Shown here: positions 10,380-22,440 of the stretch, piece by piece
Layout of the letters: each line of letters opens with the position of its first letter
Numbering within the stretch: the stretch's first letter is position 1
From: Nephrocerus scutellatus
Taxonomy: Eukaryota; Arthropoda; Insecta; Diptera; Pipunculidae
DNA length: 64,000 nucleotides
Assembly (NCBI GenBank): GCA_947095585.1
Contig: OX352765.1
Location: forward strand, 88,124,965 to 88,188,964
Direction: 5' to 3'
Made by a program: the position numbers and the translations under genes
Notes under the pieces: generated by a model
Databases searched by the model: none
Told to the model about the DNA's origin: nothing
What the model saw: the letters and a program-made list of their open reading frames with translations, nothing else

Positions 10380-12470
10380 ATGAAGATTGTGAAAATTTAT
10401 ATTGAAATTCAGTTACATCTAGAATTCTACGATTGTAGCTAGCGCCTGGGACTTTTTAGATTTTAAACGTAGCTCAATTTTTACGGACAAGTCTTTTACG
10501 CTTGACAAATCTTCGTTTATTAGATTAATAGTGTCATCAATCGCATTCATGAAAAGTTGAACATCTTCCGCATACATGTGAACTGAACAATGTCTAATTA
10601 CTTAAGGTAGTTGGTTTACATATAGCGAGAAGAGTGTTGGGCCTAGGATTGAACCTTGCGGTACACCGTTTCGGACTTCACAAAAACGTGGGTCTTTTCA
10701 CCAACTACTGCTTCTAAGTATGAGGAGACAAGTTTTGCAGATCGAAAAGAAAACTGATAAACCATTATTAGTTTATTGCACAGAATTCGAAAAAACTAGA
10801 AGAATTAGAAAAGTGGGGTGATTTTTATTTGAAGTCTTCCGCGCCTTATCAAAAATGTGCAAGAGCGCCGTTTTACAGCTTTGCTCTTCTCTAAAACCTG
10901 ATTGGTTTGAGCATAGAAGATGGTTTTCTAAGAGATATTTATGGAGTTGTGACATGATAACTTTTTCTAAGACTTTTGAGAGGAAAGGTAGCATAGCAAT
11001 TGGTCTATATTCCGTCATGCTAGAATTTTTAGTCTTTGGTAATTAGATGATTTTAGCTTTCTTCCACTCGGATGGGAATATGGACATCGTTAGCACCGAG
11101 TTACAAAGATAAGTTATAAAAGGCAGTATGAATGGCAACAGAATTTTGACAAACTTAGGATTTAATCCGTCTAGACCAGTAGCATTAGAGTTTATAATCA
11201 AAAGAGGTTGCACAACATCCTATTGTGATCATCTTCGGCGTTTTTCTCTAAGTGCTAGTCGGAGTGCTGCAAGAAGCGATGAATTCGGCGTCTAGATTAT
11301 CGCAATCAATGTCATCCGATATAATTGGACTTTGCTAACCAATTCCAAGTTGCCGTTGCTGTTTCCATAGTTTTTTCCCCGATCCCGAATTGTCTAGCTG
11401 ATTACTATATTAGGCAGACATTGCAGATCTTATTTTGTAAAGCGCGGTAATTTTTTAAGAAGGCATCAATACGGTATTTTATCCATTCTCTGTAGACATT
11501 ATCACGTTTTTGCATAAGTATTATAACTTCAGTGCTTAGCCATTGTGGCGCAGAGGTATTCTTCCTTTTTGTTTTTATGGGAACATATCTATTAAATAGG
11601 CTTATTATATCACGTTGTAAGAACACACTTTGTTCGTTTACTGAAGCCATGTAGTAGATACGTTCCTAGTAAGTTCGTCGTCTAGCGTCATAAAAGAGGC
11701 CTTCGTAGTTTATATTACGAAAATCCCTTTATTTGATTACCAGTTCAATGTTACTAGTGTGTTAACAATAATGGTTAATTAAATAAGGTCATGTTTAGAG
11801 AAAACAGGTGAAGAAAGTTGACTTTATAGCAGTGTTTTATCGAGGTCGCTAACAAAATAAACGTCAAGTAAGGAGCTTGAGTCTCTAGAGAAATGAGTTG
11901 GATAGGGTAAGTTCACGGGAGACATATTAAATGACTTCATATATTCTAATAGGTTAACTGACAAAGATTTATCCAAGAGGTTACAGTTAAGATCACCGTA
12001 TAACACTATATTTGAGGTAGTGCTCAATAGATTATCAAATAATTTAAATAATGGGTCGAAACTTATATGCCTGTGAGGTCTATAAATTGTTCCAAGTAAA
12101 ATTTTTATAGGATTTACAATGAATATCTGCAAAGATGAACTTTATGGTGCAATCAGGGTCAGACTTAAGTATAATTTTACACTTAAATGTCTCGAGAACA
12201 AAGATTGCTACGCCCCTGCCGGACGTCCCATTCTAGCAATTGACATTGGATATCTAAAGACTCAAATAAGATATCAACTTTATTTAAACGCAGTTACAAT
12301 GGCTAGTATTTCTTCTAATAACGAAGTCATAAATAAAGTTTCTACCATTGGTATTAACAAAGAAATTAGCGTTAACATGGGTCAGGGTACACTAAAGTAA
12401 ACTTTTTCTTAGATCCCCGATAAATGATGTCAACATTGGAGATAGACCTTTACTGTAGACGATTTTTTCT
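10380..12470 (-). mobile_element. Degenerate CR1/Jockey-like LINE, endonuclease and RT
   Basis: Minus-strand blocks in polyprotein order: 'GRPAGVAIFV' (start of endonuclease surface loop), 'LGTIYRPHR', 'VLYGDLNCNLLDKS' (catalytic GDLN), 'SSLLDVYFVSD', a linker with 'APQWLSTEVI' and 'YREWIKYR', then reverse transcriptase 'EYRPIAMLPFLSKVLEKVI', 'NQSGFREEQSCKTALL', 'NGVPQGSILGPTLFSLYVN' and 'HMYAEDVQLFM', where the YADD box reads YAED. Stops and frameshifts separate the blocks and parts of the fingers and palm are missing. No RNase H domain is seen, consistent with CR1/Jockey lineages. The remnant at 34235-35330 has closely similar words and may be the same family. Confidence 0.75.
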
Positions 12471-12701
12471 TAGAAGATACCCAAGAATCACTTCTCAAAT
12501 TATCATTAACGAACTAGGGGACACCCTGTATAACAATTATAAGCTGACTATAGTATGATTAAAGGTTGTTTATTGGATAATTATAGATTGATGACAGGAT
12601 AATTGTCGGATGATTGCAGGATGTTTATATATTGAATATAGTATGATTATTGAATGCTAATGTCATGATCTAATGATTCGATTACAGTATCAAAGTTACC
12701 A
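12471..12701. repeat. Short degenerate AGGATGATT-type repeats
   Basis: Between about 12540 and 12680 the sequence repeats variants of ATAATTATAG-GATGA and GGATAATTGTCGGATGATTG at roughly 14-16 bp spacing. It is weakly tandem and non-coding. Confidence 0.35.
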
Positions 12702-13505
12702 TATGGCCATCATCAGCATAGCTATCATATTTGTCTTTACAACCGATGTCTGGCCTTTTGCTTAGCCTCCAAACAGGAACATTTTTACTTCTTCCTCAAT
12801 GAACTTGATGTTCTCCACTATATCACTATAAAGTCTCCTAAATTACTAAATAACTAAACCAGAATCTTTGATTTTATGGCAGAATTCCGGAATTGTAAGC
12901 TTTGTTAGCTATATGCAACCGTTTCATGTTGTTGTCTTCTACAATTGCCCCGAAATAGTTATAGAATTATTGTTGTATTATTTAGCGCAACAAACCATTG
13001 TGGCCCAAAGCCTAGCTTCTAGTGTTGTGCATTTTTGGACACAAACTGAAAGGGACCAAAAATTTATATCCATGTAGAAAAGAATAATAAGGAACTTTCT
13101 CATGGCAGTTATGTCAGATATTTGTTTCCTTTCTAAAAGCGAAAATCTGATTATGGGTTCTTTTTCTGTGATGAAGCCGCACTGGTCTATGCCAATGATG
13201 ACTTCAGCGTGGGACTATCCTCTCTTCTAAGAAATAGTTAAAAATAGCTTACGCAGTACTACACAAAGTTATGCAGCGATAGTTGCTGCAAAATGTGAAT
13301 TTTTCTTTCTTTAGTATGGACACAATAATCCTTTTCTTCAGGCTTTTGACAACATTTCTTCGTTCAATATTGCAATATTTGTTCATGAATTACTTGATTT
13401 AGTGTAGGCTATCCAGATTACATCAGCTCCGCAGGAAAACTGCAATAAAACTGTTGCAGTTTCTTAGAGAATTCTCCTGACCTATTTATAAATCTCTTTT
13501 GAAAG
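12702..13505 (-). mobile_element. Degenerate RTE-type LINE with RTE-A-like 3' end
   Basis: On the minus strand shifted frames give 'RKGLLCPY', 'FAATIAA' (corresponding to the SNYRGI motif), 'SHAEVIIGIDQCGFITEKE' (family AE-IIG-QCGF-KG), then a deletion. The far end reads GGCCAGACATCGGTTGTAA followed by GACAAATATGATAG, which resembles the RTE-A 3' end at 59175-59215. The catalytic palm and C-terminal region are gone. Assignment is from motif recognition across several frameshifts and is less certain than for the other RTE copies. Confidence 0.5.
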
Positions 13506-14262
13506 AAATTATCGCATCATAATATAATTACCAACAAAAAGAAAAGAAAGCCAAAGAAAAAGGATAATGCCAAAGAATAAGCAAAACGCAATTTCAAAAG
13601 CTAATCCTGCAAGGAACTGACAGAAGCGACTGGATTCGTCATAACTTTTTGTAAAATCTGTTTTCAGTTTTCTGATTTTTGTCAGTTTCAAGTTGAATGA
13701 GATGATAGTTTCTTTTTGAACCAAATGTCGTCGCTTTATATTTCTTACATACTTATGTACTTGTATATAGATATATATATATGTATGCACATATTAAGTT
13801 TAATTTCATTCTCGTATTTCAAGCGTGGTCTATAAATTGAGCTCTCTTCAAGTAGTATTTCTTGAAGCAGGATGCAATCTACTATCAGGATAACTTCCTG
13901 ATATTTTTAATATCCGCCCGTAGTTCAACCGGGAACGGAAGCACGAATCCCAATCTATTGAAAAAGTTTAAAGTGCTTCCGGATTTCGATAAGCAGCTAA
14001 TCCATTGGCAAAAGGAAAAAGCTCTGCACGGAAATTAAGGACAATATTTTCAGCTCAACTCAAGGTAACTTCGGGGACTTTGATTGATGTTCGCGAGTGT
14101 GTATATTCAGAAAATGAATGGATTTGTTAGAAAATAATTATAAAATTGAATATAATATCGTCCATCGGGAATTATAAATTTATTGCCACAACTGAAAACC
14201 AATTTTCAATCTGACAACAAATAGTAAAAATCTATTTAAGAAATCCGGAATTGTATACAAAC
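13506..14262. other. Non-coding spacer
   Basis: No gene recognised. It contains a short TA-rich run near 13763-13785 and otherwise AT-rich sequence. Confidence 0.45.
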
Positions 14263-14386
14263 CAATAGACTCGTGGACGTGCAGACTCATAGGTCTCTGC
14301 CTCTGCCTTTCTTCCAGTAATGGGCGTAAATTCACAATTCTGTTCGACGATACCTTCAATCTCCATTATCGCGTTCACCGGAAGTT
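14263..14386 (-). other. Candidate exon of an unknown gene
   Basis: The minus strand shows a good 3' splice site (pyrimidine tract TCGTCTTTCCCTTTTAG) followed by a single open phase, beginning LPVNAIMEIEG and ending ESARPRVYW, up to a weak donor G-GTTTGT. The other two phases stop quickly. The open frame extends upstream into the tract and downstream past the donor to a stop near 14232, so the open length alone is not evidence of coding. I do not recognise the peptide. It could equally be chance. Confidence 0.2.
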
Positions 14387-14444
14387 CTAAAAGGGAAAGA
14401 CGACACAAGCTCAAATTGCACATGGCCAGGAAAAACACCTCCAT

Positions 14445-15349
14445 CTGAAATGAAAGCTTCGCCTACACACAAACACACACACACAGACAGACATAGCCCC
14501 ATTAAGCGGACAATAAGCCAATTTGTCTTCATAAATGTTGTAATTTAAAGAAAAATATTACAGCCATTCTACTGGGATGTGGTGTTTCTTTTGAGCACGG
14601 CATGTACGGTCTATGCCATTGGGACACTACACCGTTCAAGTAAGTTGCCGCGACTCGTCCGTCGTCTTTTGTGTTTGTGCTGTTCAGTACAACAACATTT
14701 ATTATAACCGGCGGTTTATAGTTTGAGTGCTTTTCTTTTTTTTCTTCGTTTGTGGCTTGTCCTTTGGGGGGTTAGTAGTTGCACACAATTTTGTTAAAGA
14801 AGTTAAAATGCGCTGCTAAGAGAAGGACATGTGTGCCAACAAACTCTCACGATGAAAACAACGAAGACCTCTACGACAAAATGCAAGCAAGCAAGTGGAA
14901 GCCTTTCTTTTGAGGGTGTTTAGGGTTTTTCTTGTGGCACATAATTCACTCTAATGGCCAATGTAATAAGGACAGAGAATTCCTTTCGGAAACATTTGGC
15001 CAGGTATTTTATCCATAAATGTTGCACGGTATTGAATTCCCTTGCAAGATGATTACTAAAAGCTTCTCTGACTGTCTGATCTTCTTGTTTTAGTCTACAA
15101 CCGGAGACTGCCTAAAATCATAGGACTATCTAAGAGGAAATTATAAAAGTTGGAAATTAAGCTCGAAGGAGAAAATGATTAAGAATTTTAAATTTTTAAG
15201 CTTTACTTACTAAAAACTTACATAACTTACCTAGAGTCACTTGGCGCTGGATGGATGAATAAAAGTTTTGTTTACCATTTATTAGCACTACAGCCGATGA
15301 ATTAATTTTTATTGATGGGTCTATCGCTGAAAGAAATCAGCCATATTTC
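14445..15349. other. Non-coding spacer
   Basis: Contains a short (CA)n tract near 14467-14483. No gene recognised in either strand. Confidence 0.45.
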
Positions 15350-15935
15350 AAACTCTAATAATGTTCTTCTTTATGTCCTGTATTCCCTTGTGGGTCCTAG
15401 GGCCTCTACTACGCCTACGCGCCATCGCGACCGGTTCCTGGCAATGAGCTTCAGCTCTCTCCAACTCTTCCCTAATTGCCGTGACTCCTCCTCAACTGTT
15501 CTGCGCCATATATTTCTCGGACGACCTGTTCTTCTACCATACTGAGATAATGGATTCCATTGCATTGCGTAGTTTTTTACGGAACTGTCGCCTTTTCAGA
15601 GTGTATGACCAATCCACCGCCACTTCCGTCGTTGGATGGTTGTGCCTATTGGTTCCTGACCCGTTCTCTGGTAAAGATGTTCGTTAGAGATACGGTTAGG
15701 CCAGAAAACTCTTAAGATGTTCCGTAGGCACCTATTTACGAATGTTTGTAATCTTTTTGTGAAAGTAGCGGTCACCTTCCAAGTGCTGCACCCATACAAC
15801 AGTACAGATTCAACATTTGAGCGGAACAGTCGCAGCTTGGTGTTGAAGCTGATCGCATTGGCTACTAGGCCAATGATTTCTATCGAGCACATCATAAATT
15901 ATTTTCCTCTATCTCTCTCTAACTCAGTACTTATT
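15350..15935 (-). mobile_element. RTE-B LINE C-terminal fragment
   Basis: The minus strand carries the C-terminal segment of an RTE-B reverse transcriptase in two nearly continuous frames: 'FNTKLRLFRSNVESVLLYGCSTWKV', 'FVNRCLRNILRVFWPN', 'RTGQEPIGTTIQRRKWRWIGHTL', then after a one-frame shift 'NPLSQYGRRTGRPRNIWRRT' and 'ARNRSRWRVGVVEAL'. Conservation is good compared with other LINE pieces here, so this is a relatively young, 5'-truncated copy. It is closely similar to the fragment at 29325-29645. It has no catalytic core. Confidence 0.85.
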
Positions 15936-15944
15936 CCTTATTCT

Positions 15945-16020
15945 TAAAAAGCCAAACGAGCAAACACATTCATGTCAAGCCCAGGACCAGATCCCGCTTG
16001 TAAGACCAAGAAAGAAAAAA
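15945..16020 (+). mobile_element. Possible RTE 3'-end fragment
   Basis: The sequence around CCCAGGACCAGATCCCGCTTG and TAAGACCAAGAAAGAAAAAA resembles the RTE-A 3' terminus (GCCAGGACCGGACCCCGGTTG, TAGAGCCAAA) but ends in AAGAAA instead of TGATGA. It is short, and similarity was judged by eye. Confidence 0.35.
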
Positions 16021-16584
16021 TAGTAGAAGACATTCTACATTCCTACAGTCCGTCCAGAAGTGCAGAACAACTACTACCTTTAAGAATATGAAAAAAATTA
16101 TATCGAAATTTATTTATTTACAAGTATTCTATAAATTCTGCCAACCCTGTCTTGGCATTCTGTAGCTAAAGTGCACTAAGAGTGTCTAACCATTTCTACG
16201 TATAAAGGAGGATAGATTTTTATTTTATCTCCCTTCTTGTTTACTTGAATGTTCACTTAAAATTGCAATGCCGTCTTTTGTGCGATGTCCTTTTAGCCGA
16301 ATATTTAACCGCCAGGTTTTGTTTGCATGTTGGTCCATAATAAAATGCACTACGACATCGCTATCACAGAGAGGCAGATACAACGGCGCGACGTTGACTT
16401 CTCTCGAATTTTGATACTTAACTCCCTGTATGCTCCTTGTTGTACCATAAACAAAAATAATGATAATATCTTTTCCAAAGAGTCTTAAGGACATACTCCT
16501 ACATTTATAGGCATCAGCAGTGTAAAGTTTTTGCATAATGTCGGTAAGGTACACAACTTCCCAGTCGAATGATGGCTGGTTGGT

Positions 16585-16825
16585 TTACCTGTTGTTTGTT
16601 CAGTACAATGTCCTTTCGCCGAAGTGCATCTTTTAGGTGTTTTTTCTTCTGTTTTTGCTTACTCAGTGGAAAAATATTCAAGCAGAAAAAAAGTAGAATT
16701 CAGAGCAAAAAAAAATGGTTCAAAGGAGCTGGATAAACAAACAACCTATAGAGGTGAGTTGGCCTAAGATGCAGTTTCTCATTTTTTCTCATTTCATATG
16801 GAAATTTATTCAATGGGAGTTGTCA
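16585..16825 (+). repeat. Dispersed repeat, copy 1
   Basis: Shares TTTACCTGTTGTTTGTT, TCAAAGGA-CTGGATAAACA, ACAACCTATAGAGGT, TAAGATGCAGTTTCTCATTT and CATATGGAAATTTATTCAAT with the block at 31636-31803, in the same order. No protein is encoded and no terminal inverted repeat was found. It may be a non-autonomous element of unknown class. Confidence 0.6.
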
Positions 16826-17999
16826 GACTGGAAGCAAGAATGCCTTTAATGCGTTCGAACGTGTAAACAGGAAAACAAAAGCGCAGTTACCCGTAAAGGA
16901 GGAAAAGTTCTGATCACATATTTTTGTTTAATTTTATGGATATTTTTGCGCTTCTCTTGTCAATTCTTAGGTTTTATGTTAAAAAAATTACTATGGTGCA
17001 TAGCTGCATAACCATAAGAATCTAGGAAATACTTTTAAATTACAAAGTATGATTCGCATGTAATTTTAAATTATTTATAATAATAATTATTATTAAATTA
17101 AACTTACCCGTAAATTCTTATTATTAGACTGTAACGTGTTTTTTCGCCGGTCACCGATGTTACAAATGAAAAAGAATTGGCTTTTTTCAGTTGACGGAAT
17201 TCATGGCTTTTTATTGTTTTTCTTTTTGTTCTTCTATATTATTATTTATTGTGTTATATATTGGTAAATATGTATTGCCTAAGATAATGCTAATAACACT
17301 CATACACGTCAGGTCAGTCGTCAGATCAGAGCTACTGCCGTTGCTTGTAGTTGGCCAAAAATAGGAGATTGTTGGCTAATTCCTAGAAAGAAATTTTTGG
17401 GTCCTATGACTCGGGGTAGAAAAATGGGCACGGTGTAACAAATTGTCTCTAAACTCACTTGACTACAAAAGACAATTACAAAAAACGAAAAGTTCGGATT
17501 GAGGTTCAACTATAATGGACTTGAGTGGGATTCACTAATCTGATGTGAACGACTAATTACATGCGAATCATACGCTGTGACCATATTGTGATTTTGGTCG
17601 AATTCGTCAAATGTTCGTTAACTTACGTAGAATTCAAATGATTGAATGAATGAGACATTCGGTCTGGAAATTTGGCAGCTGAGAGAAATTGTGTGAAATT
17701 GTTTAGGTGAAATTTGAATTAATATAAATCGGTTGGTATAGTTTTGGAATTGACGAATTTAAATTCGTTTAACTAACTTAATGCCTTTTCTTAGGAAACA
17801 AAAAAATTCGTGACTTTTTTTTGATTGCTTATGACAACGACAGCGGCTGCTAAAGTTTATTATGCATTACTTAAAGAATCACAGAAATTAGTTAAGCTTT
17901 TCATTCGGTTTTGATGTAAGACATGACACTTAAAATGATATTTCATCTGTTAACTCTATATAGACAAGGCCAATCTGCTTTTTTCACATTTTGCAGCTA
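16826..17999. other. Non-coding spacer
   Basis: AT-rich with no recognisable gene. Short open frames only. Confidence 0.45.
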
Positions 18000-19500
18000 G
18001 CTTCACGCTACCAGATAGCGCTTTGTCGCCGCCGGTACTTGCAATGGTCGAATCCTCTATGGGACAGATTAACTTTCGTTCTCGTCAAGTGGCTAGAGTA
18101 TTAAATGATCTCAACATTCATAAATCTTCTGGGCCTGATTGTATCCCAGCTATAGTTTTGTAGATGTGTTTCTCAACGTTTGCATTGCCACTGCACAGGC
18201 TTTTACATTTCTGTTATTCTTCTAGAAGTCGTCCCAAGGAATTGGAAAACAGCCTTGATTCAGCATATTCTTAAAAAAAGGCGAACCGTCAGCTCCTTCC
18301 TCGTACTGATCAATTGCGCTAATATCCATACTTACTAAGGTCATGAAAACGCTGATCAATCGTAAGTTTATGCAATGCCTTGAATCCTTAGCGAACAGTA
18401 CGGTTTTCGTAAAGACAACGTTCTACAGGTCACCTGCTGGCTTATCTCACTAAAAATTGGAACCAGTCTATTCACAAATTTGGTGAAAGCAAAGTTGTTG
18501 CACTCGATATTTCCAAGGCATTTGACAGAGTCTGGCACCAAGCTCTTTCGAATGATTACGGAACACCGCATAAACGCCGGTGTTCCCCAAGCCTCTTTTT
18601 TGCGTCCGTCACTCCTTCTCATTTTCATTAATGATCTCCTATCTGCTACTTTTAATTCAATTCATTCTTTCGCTAATTCATTAACGCCAGCACTCTTAGG
18701 TTTTCATAGGAGTTTGCGCTTTCTGCACGCCCGTCTACATTCGAAGTGGAACTCGCATAACAACGTATGTCAATCAAGTTAAATTCTGACCTTCACAGAA
18801 TAACTACACAATAGAGTATAATTTAATGCTTCCAAAACCCAATGCCAACTTTTGTTGTCTAAGCGTAATGTAAACGCCGAACCTTTATCCATGAATGGTT
18901 CTTGCATAAAAGAAACTGAAAAGCTCTCAATTCTCGGTATGTTGCGTCAACATCAAGCTTCGTTGGAACGACCACATATTTGGCATCGCCAAGAATGCTT
19001 CGTTATGTTTAGGTTTCCTAAAACGGTGCAAGATGTACTTCACTCCTTTAGATCTGGCTACTATTTACAAGGCGTATATAAGCCCTAAGCTTGAATACAG
19101 CTGTATTGTTTGGTTAGGTGCCCCTAAAACCACATTGCATCTACTAGGCAGAATTCAGAACCGCGCGTTAAAACTTATTGGTGACGTAAATATCACGAAA
19201 ACAATCGAATCGCTTGAACATCGTAGGAATGTTCCCTGCCTTTCACTGTTTTATCGATTTTTCCACAAGCGGTGTTCAAAAGAAATATCCAGATGCATCC
19301 CGCCAATTCTTGAACCCAACCGTAATACCCGTGCCTCAAGTCGAGCCCACGGGTCCACTATTAAACATATCTTCGGATATACTTACCAATTCAGAGATTC
19401 CTTCTTAGCCAGACAATAGTTATGTGGAATGAATTGCCTGATTCTGTGTTTTCGCATTTGTCGTTCAAGATACACGTACATAGACATCTCACATTTTACT
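18000..19500 (+). mobile_element. Degenerate CR1/L2-like LINE reverse transcriptase
   Basis: Plus-strand blocks in order: 'FRSRQVARVLNDLNIHKSSGPDCIPAIVL' region, 'RPKELENSLDSA', 'FGESKVVALDISKAFDRVWH' (family motif ALDISKAFDRVWH, holding the first catalytic Asp), 'INAGVPQASFLRPSLL' (GVPQGSVLSPTL changed), 'LIFINDLLSATFNSIHSFAN' (the FADD box reads FAN followed by a break), 'LDLATIYKAYISPKLEYS', 'LLGRIQNRALKLIGD', 'HRRNVPCLSLFYRFFHKRCS', 'VMWNELPDSVF'-type end. There are several frameshifts, but the last ~130 codons are open. No endonuclease was found upstream, so this is a 5'-truncated copy. Confidence 0.8.
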
Positions 19501-19504
19501 CTCC

Positions 19505-19630
19505 CTAACGCCTATGCTGTGCTAAGTATTATAAGGGTTAGCGTGTTTATCTTAATAAAAAAGAACATTCCTTCTTCTATTCAAATATTTGCAAGCCCAT
19601 GCTGTGCCTAGGCATTATAAGGGTCCAAAT
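19505..19630. repeat. Direct repeat in the LINE 3' region
   Basis: ATGCTGTGCTAAGTATTATA near 19513 and ATGCTGTGCCTAGGCATTATA near 19598 are two diverged copies followed in both by AGGGT. They lie just after the CR1/L2-like coding remnant and probably belong to its 3' untranslated region. Confidence 0.5.
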
Positions 19631-19639
19631 CCACTGAAG

Positions 19640-20426
19640 AGCTTAGCTTGGGTATTTCTGCATATGCTACTGCTCCTTAAGGAACAGGACGGCTTGACCT
19701 TCCCGCCTTTGCGGTAAGTTGTTGGTCTCTTTGTTGGATCGTCATTCCCACCATTATAAGTTTTGTATTGAAGCGGCGATCTATCTACATCTATATTATG
19801 AGTGGTTCCTTAAGGAGACACCAAGGTGGCTTTTTGTATATTCTTGCGTGCAAAGCTTGTACTACTTGCAATGACAAAATTTTTACTTGCTGCCAACTCT
19901 ATGACTCTTTATCCTTATTGTCGTTAGTGTTCTCGTATAAACTATTGGTTTACACGAGAATTATTTTGAGAGCATACTGAGAGCAGTCATTGAGTCAAAA
20001 TATAATTCAATAACTACATTGGGTATTGAAGAGTTAACTCTCTAAATGTGCACTCTTTACCTTTTTTAACAAACTGTATAGTATATGCGACGGAAGGTGC
20101 AAATGTGTTGAAACAATTTCCACAACGTTAACATAACAATTTCTAAAGCGTACCTTTTCAATTAAATTTTAAAATATTCCATCCGACCAAATATTTTGGA
20201 AACCTGTCGCTTGAGTACATTTGGTTATTCACTGCAGAATAAAACACTTTGGTACAAAACCTCTGTACCTTAAAAAACAAATACAGCCACAACACACTAA
20301 TACGAAGGTAATATGTGCATCACACTAACAAATTCCTAAAGCGCAAGTCCCTTATTCCAAAATGAACCACTAATCGAAATAAATCTAATGTAATCCTTGT
20401 TTTGGGTCTTTTGGTCTTTTGGTATG
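19640..20426. other. Non-coding spacer
   Basis: No gene recognised. AT-rich. Confidence 0.45.
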
Positions 20427-20471
20427 GTGTGATCTGAACTCATAAAATACTCGTTTGAGTTCACATCACAC
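20427..20471. repeat. Inverted repeat (16-bp arms, 13-base loop)
   Basis: GTGTGATCTGAACTCA pairs with TGAGTTCACATCACAC at 15 of 16 positions around a 13-base AT-rich loop. No coding context. A TTTGGTCTTTTGG motif precedes it. Confidence 0.75.
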
Positions 20472-21137
20472 GATGCTGAGCACAGACACTTTCCTTCCTA
20501 ATTCCTAAACTTAATCTGGCGTCGTATGTGCATTTGGTGGGATTTACTTTTGAGGGTAACCGCCAAAAATACCCGTTGCATTACTTGGATGCGAGATGTA
20601 TTTTTTTCTCCAAGTAAAGCTGCTCGCTACCTCTAATTCTTTTTTGATTTTCTGTTAGAATAATCCTGATTGCTGCCTGTTGCAGGTGTTTTTGTGTGGT
20701 AACAATTAGGATTAAATGGTTGTGATGGGTAATACTTCTTCAAGTACTGGTCTTATGACCAAATTGAAGGATTTTACAGCAAAAATAGTGAGACTTGAAA
20801 GGGAAATCAAAGAATGACTTGAAAATGGTTTATTCTTTGTAATATTCTATTACTGCGGACAGTTTCCTTACAAACTTTTAAATATTAAAATCTAGAAGCT
20901 CATGTTTGCTCGTAATAGTAGTTGGAAAAATACTAATAGGTCGCGGATTTCTTTCTGCATTTTTTGGTCATTAAATGCCAGCCAAAATCTTGAATAAAGG
21001 GAAATATTGTTCTCCTATTCTTTTCGCAAACCATATGAATGCGACTACGCGCTTTGCCTCTTTTAATGAAGTTTATCATTTCATATTTGATTTACCTTCG
21101 CCTTACCAAAGTGATCAAAACGATTTTTATTACTTTA
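20472..21137. other. Non-coding spacer
   Basis: Nothing recognised. AT-rich. Confidence 0.45.
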
Positions 21138-22440
21138 CTAGCTGACCCGCTAGACGTTGTCCTGTCCAACTTTCAATAGTGTCAATTTGTGAAACGAAAT
21201 GTTAAGTCAAAGTAAAAATGAGAAAAAATATCAACCAAATGATTTCTTTTCTTTCATTTAATTTGAAATCACAATGAATCTCAATGTGCTTTTATTTACC
21301 CATTGACACCAAAGTTAGACAATATGTTAGTTTAGTCTGCAGGAAGGTTTCTCCGCGAGTTCATACAAATATCCCATGGAAAAGAGTACTACTTACTTCG
21401 ATTTCGATTGCAATGTCATAGCAAACCAATCGAACAAAGCATTTGTTTGTTTTGATTGTGTGCTTGAACAGCACTTTTTTCTTCATTGTAATGCTTTATG
21501 ATACACGACATTTTCGTAAGTGAAACTACTTTATCGGCGGTAAGGTATCAAAAATAATTTTGTGTTGCGATTTGGTCACAAAATTGGTCACATTATTGTG
21601 GTACATTTTTAAATTTTGGGAACTACCTTTTGATGGTCTTTTCGGGGTCTTTTGAGGGTCTTTATGGGGATCTTTTTGGGGTCTTTATGGGGGTCTTTTT
21701 GGGGTCTTTTGGGGTATTTTGGTGGTATTTTGGGGGGTCTTTAGGGTGTCTTTTTTGAGGGGCTTTTGTCGGTTTTTTGAGGATCAGGAACTTTTGGTGG
21801 ATCTTTAATCATTTTTTTGGGGTATCTTGGGGTTATTTTGGGGAGTCATTTGAAGGTTTTTTTTTCGGTCTTTAAAGGGCCTTTTTGCTGGTATTTTACT
21901 TTTTGGAATCTTTTTGAGGGCCTTTTGAAGATCTTTTTGGAGTCTTTTGAGTATTAGGATCCACAAAAATCCCGATTCTTTTATGATTCTTGTGAGGGTC
22001 TTTTCGTTGCCTTCTGTGGGTCTTTGTGAGGAAATTTGGCGAACTTTTGGGGTCTTTTGAGGGTTTTTAGGAGGTATTTTTATGATTCTTTTGGGGGTCT
22101 TGGCGTCTACTGGTGGTCTTTCGGGGTCTTTTGGTGGTCTTTCTGCTCACAACAGCAAATAAGTTTCACTTCAACTACGCGTAAAAGTTACACGCACTGT
22201 TTTTAATTTATATTATTGTCTGGTGCGTAAACAAACATCGCTGATAATTTTCCGACACTGGAACTGTTGACATACAATTGACCATGCGAGAAGCATGGAA
22301 TCTTAAAGTTAAGTGTCGCAAACACTGATTTGTTTATTGTAATTGCGATTGCAAACCGCACCCAAAACTGCAAGCGCTTAAAAACTAATGGCATGTAGGT
22401 CGGAATCATTAGACGCGTTAGGTGTAGCTAAGGGCTCACA
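21138..22440 (-). mobile_element. Helitron remnant: helicase C-terminus and 3' end
   Basis: On the minus strand an open segment reads 'LTRLMIPTYMPLVFKRLQF', 'RFAIAITINKS' and then 'CFSHGQLYV', 'SSSVGKLSAMFVYAPDNN'. These are the last helicase motifs of Helitron Rep-helicase proteins (family: FKRLQFPVRLAFAMTINKAQ, PCFSHGQLYVACSRVG, LFIYAP). Substitutions such as SSSVG for CSRVG suggest decay, and the rest of the protein is missing. About 1 kb further along the minus strand the sequence ends GCGGGTCAGCTAG before T, matching the CTAG-type 3' terminus with a short CTAGC/GCTAG stem just inside. A GGGGTCTTTT minisatellite lies between. Confidence 0.7.
21630..22145. repeat. GGGGTCTTTT-type minisatellite
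   Basis: About 45 degenerate units of 10-13 bp around TTTTGGGGTC / TTTGAGGGTC. The sequence is strongly strand-asymmetric (G and T only over long stretches), in the 3' part of the Helitron remnant. No coding capacity. Confidence 0.8.
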
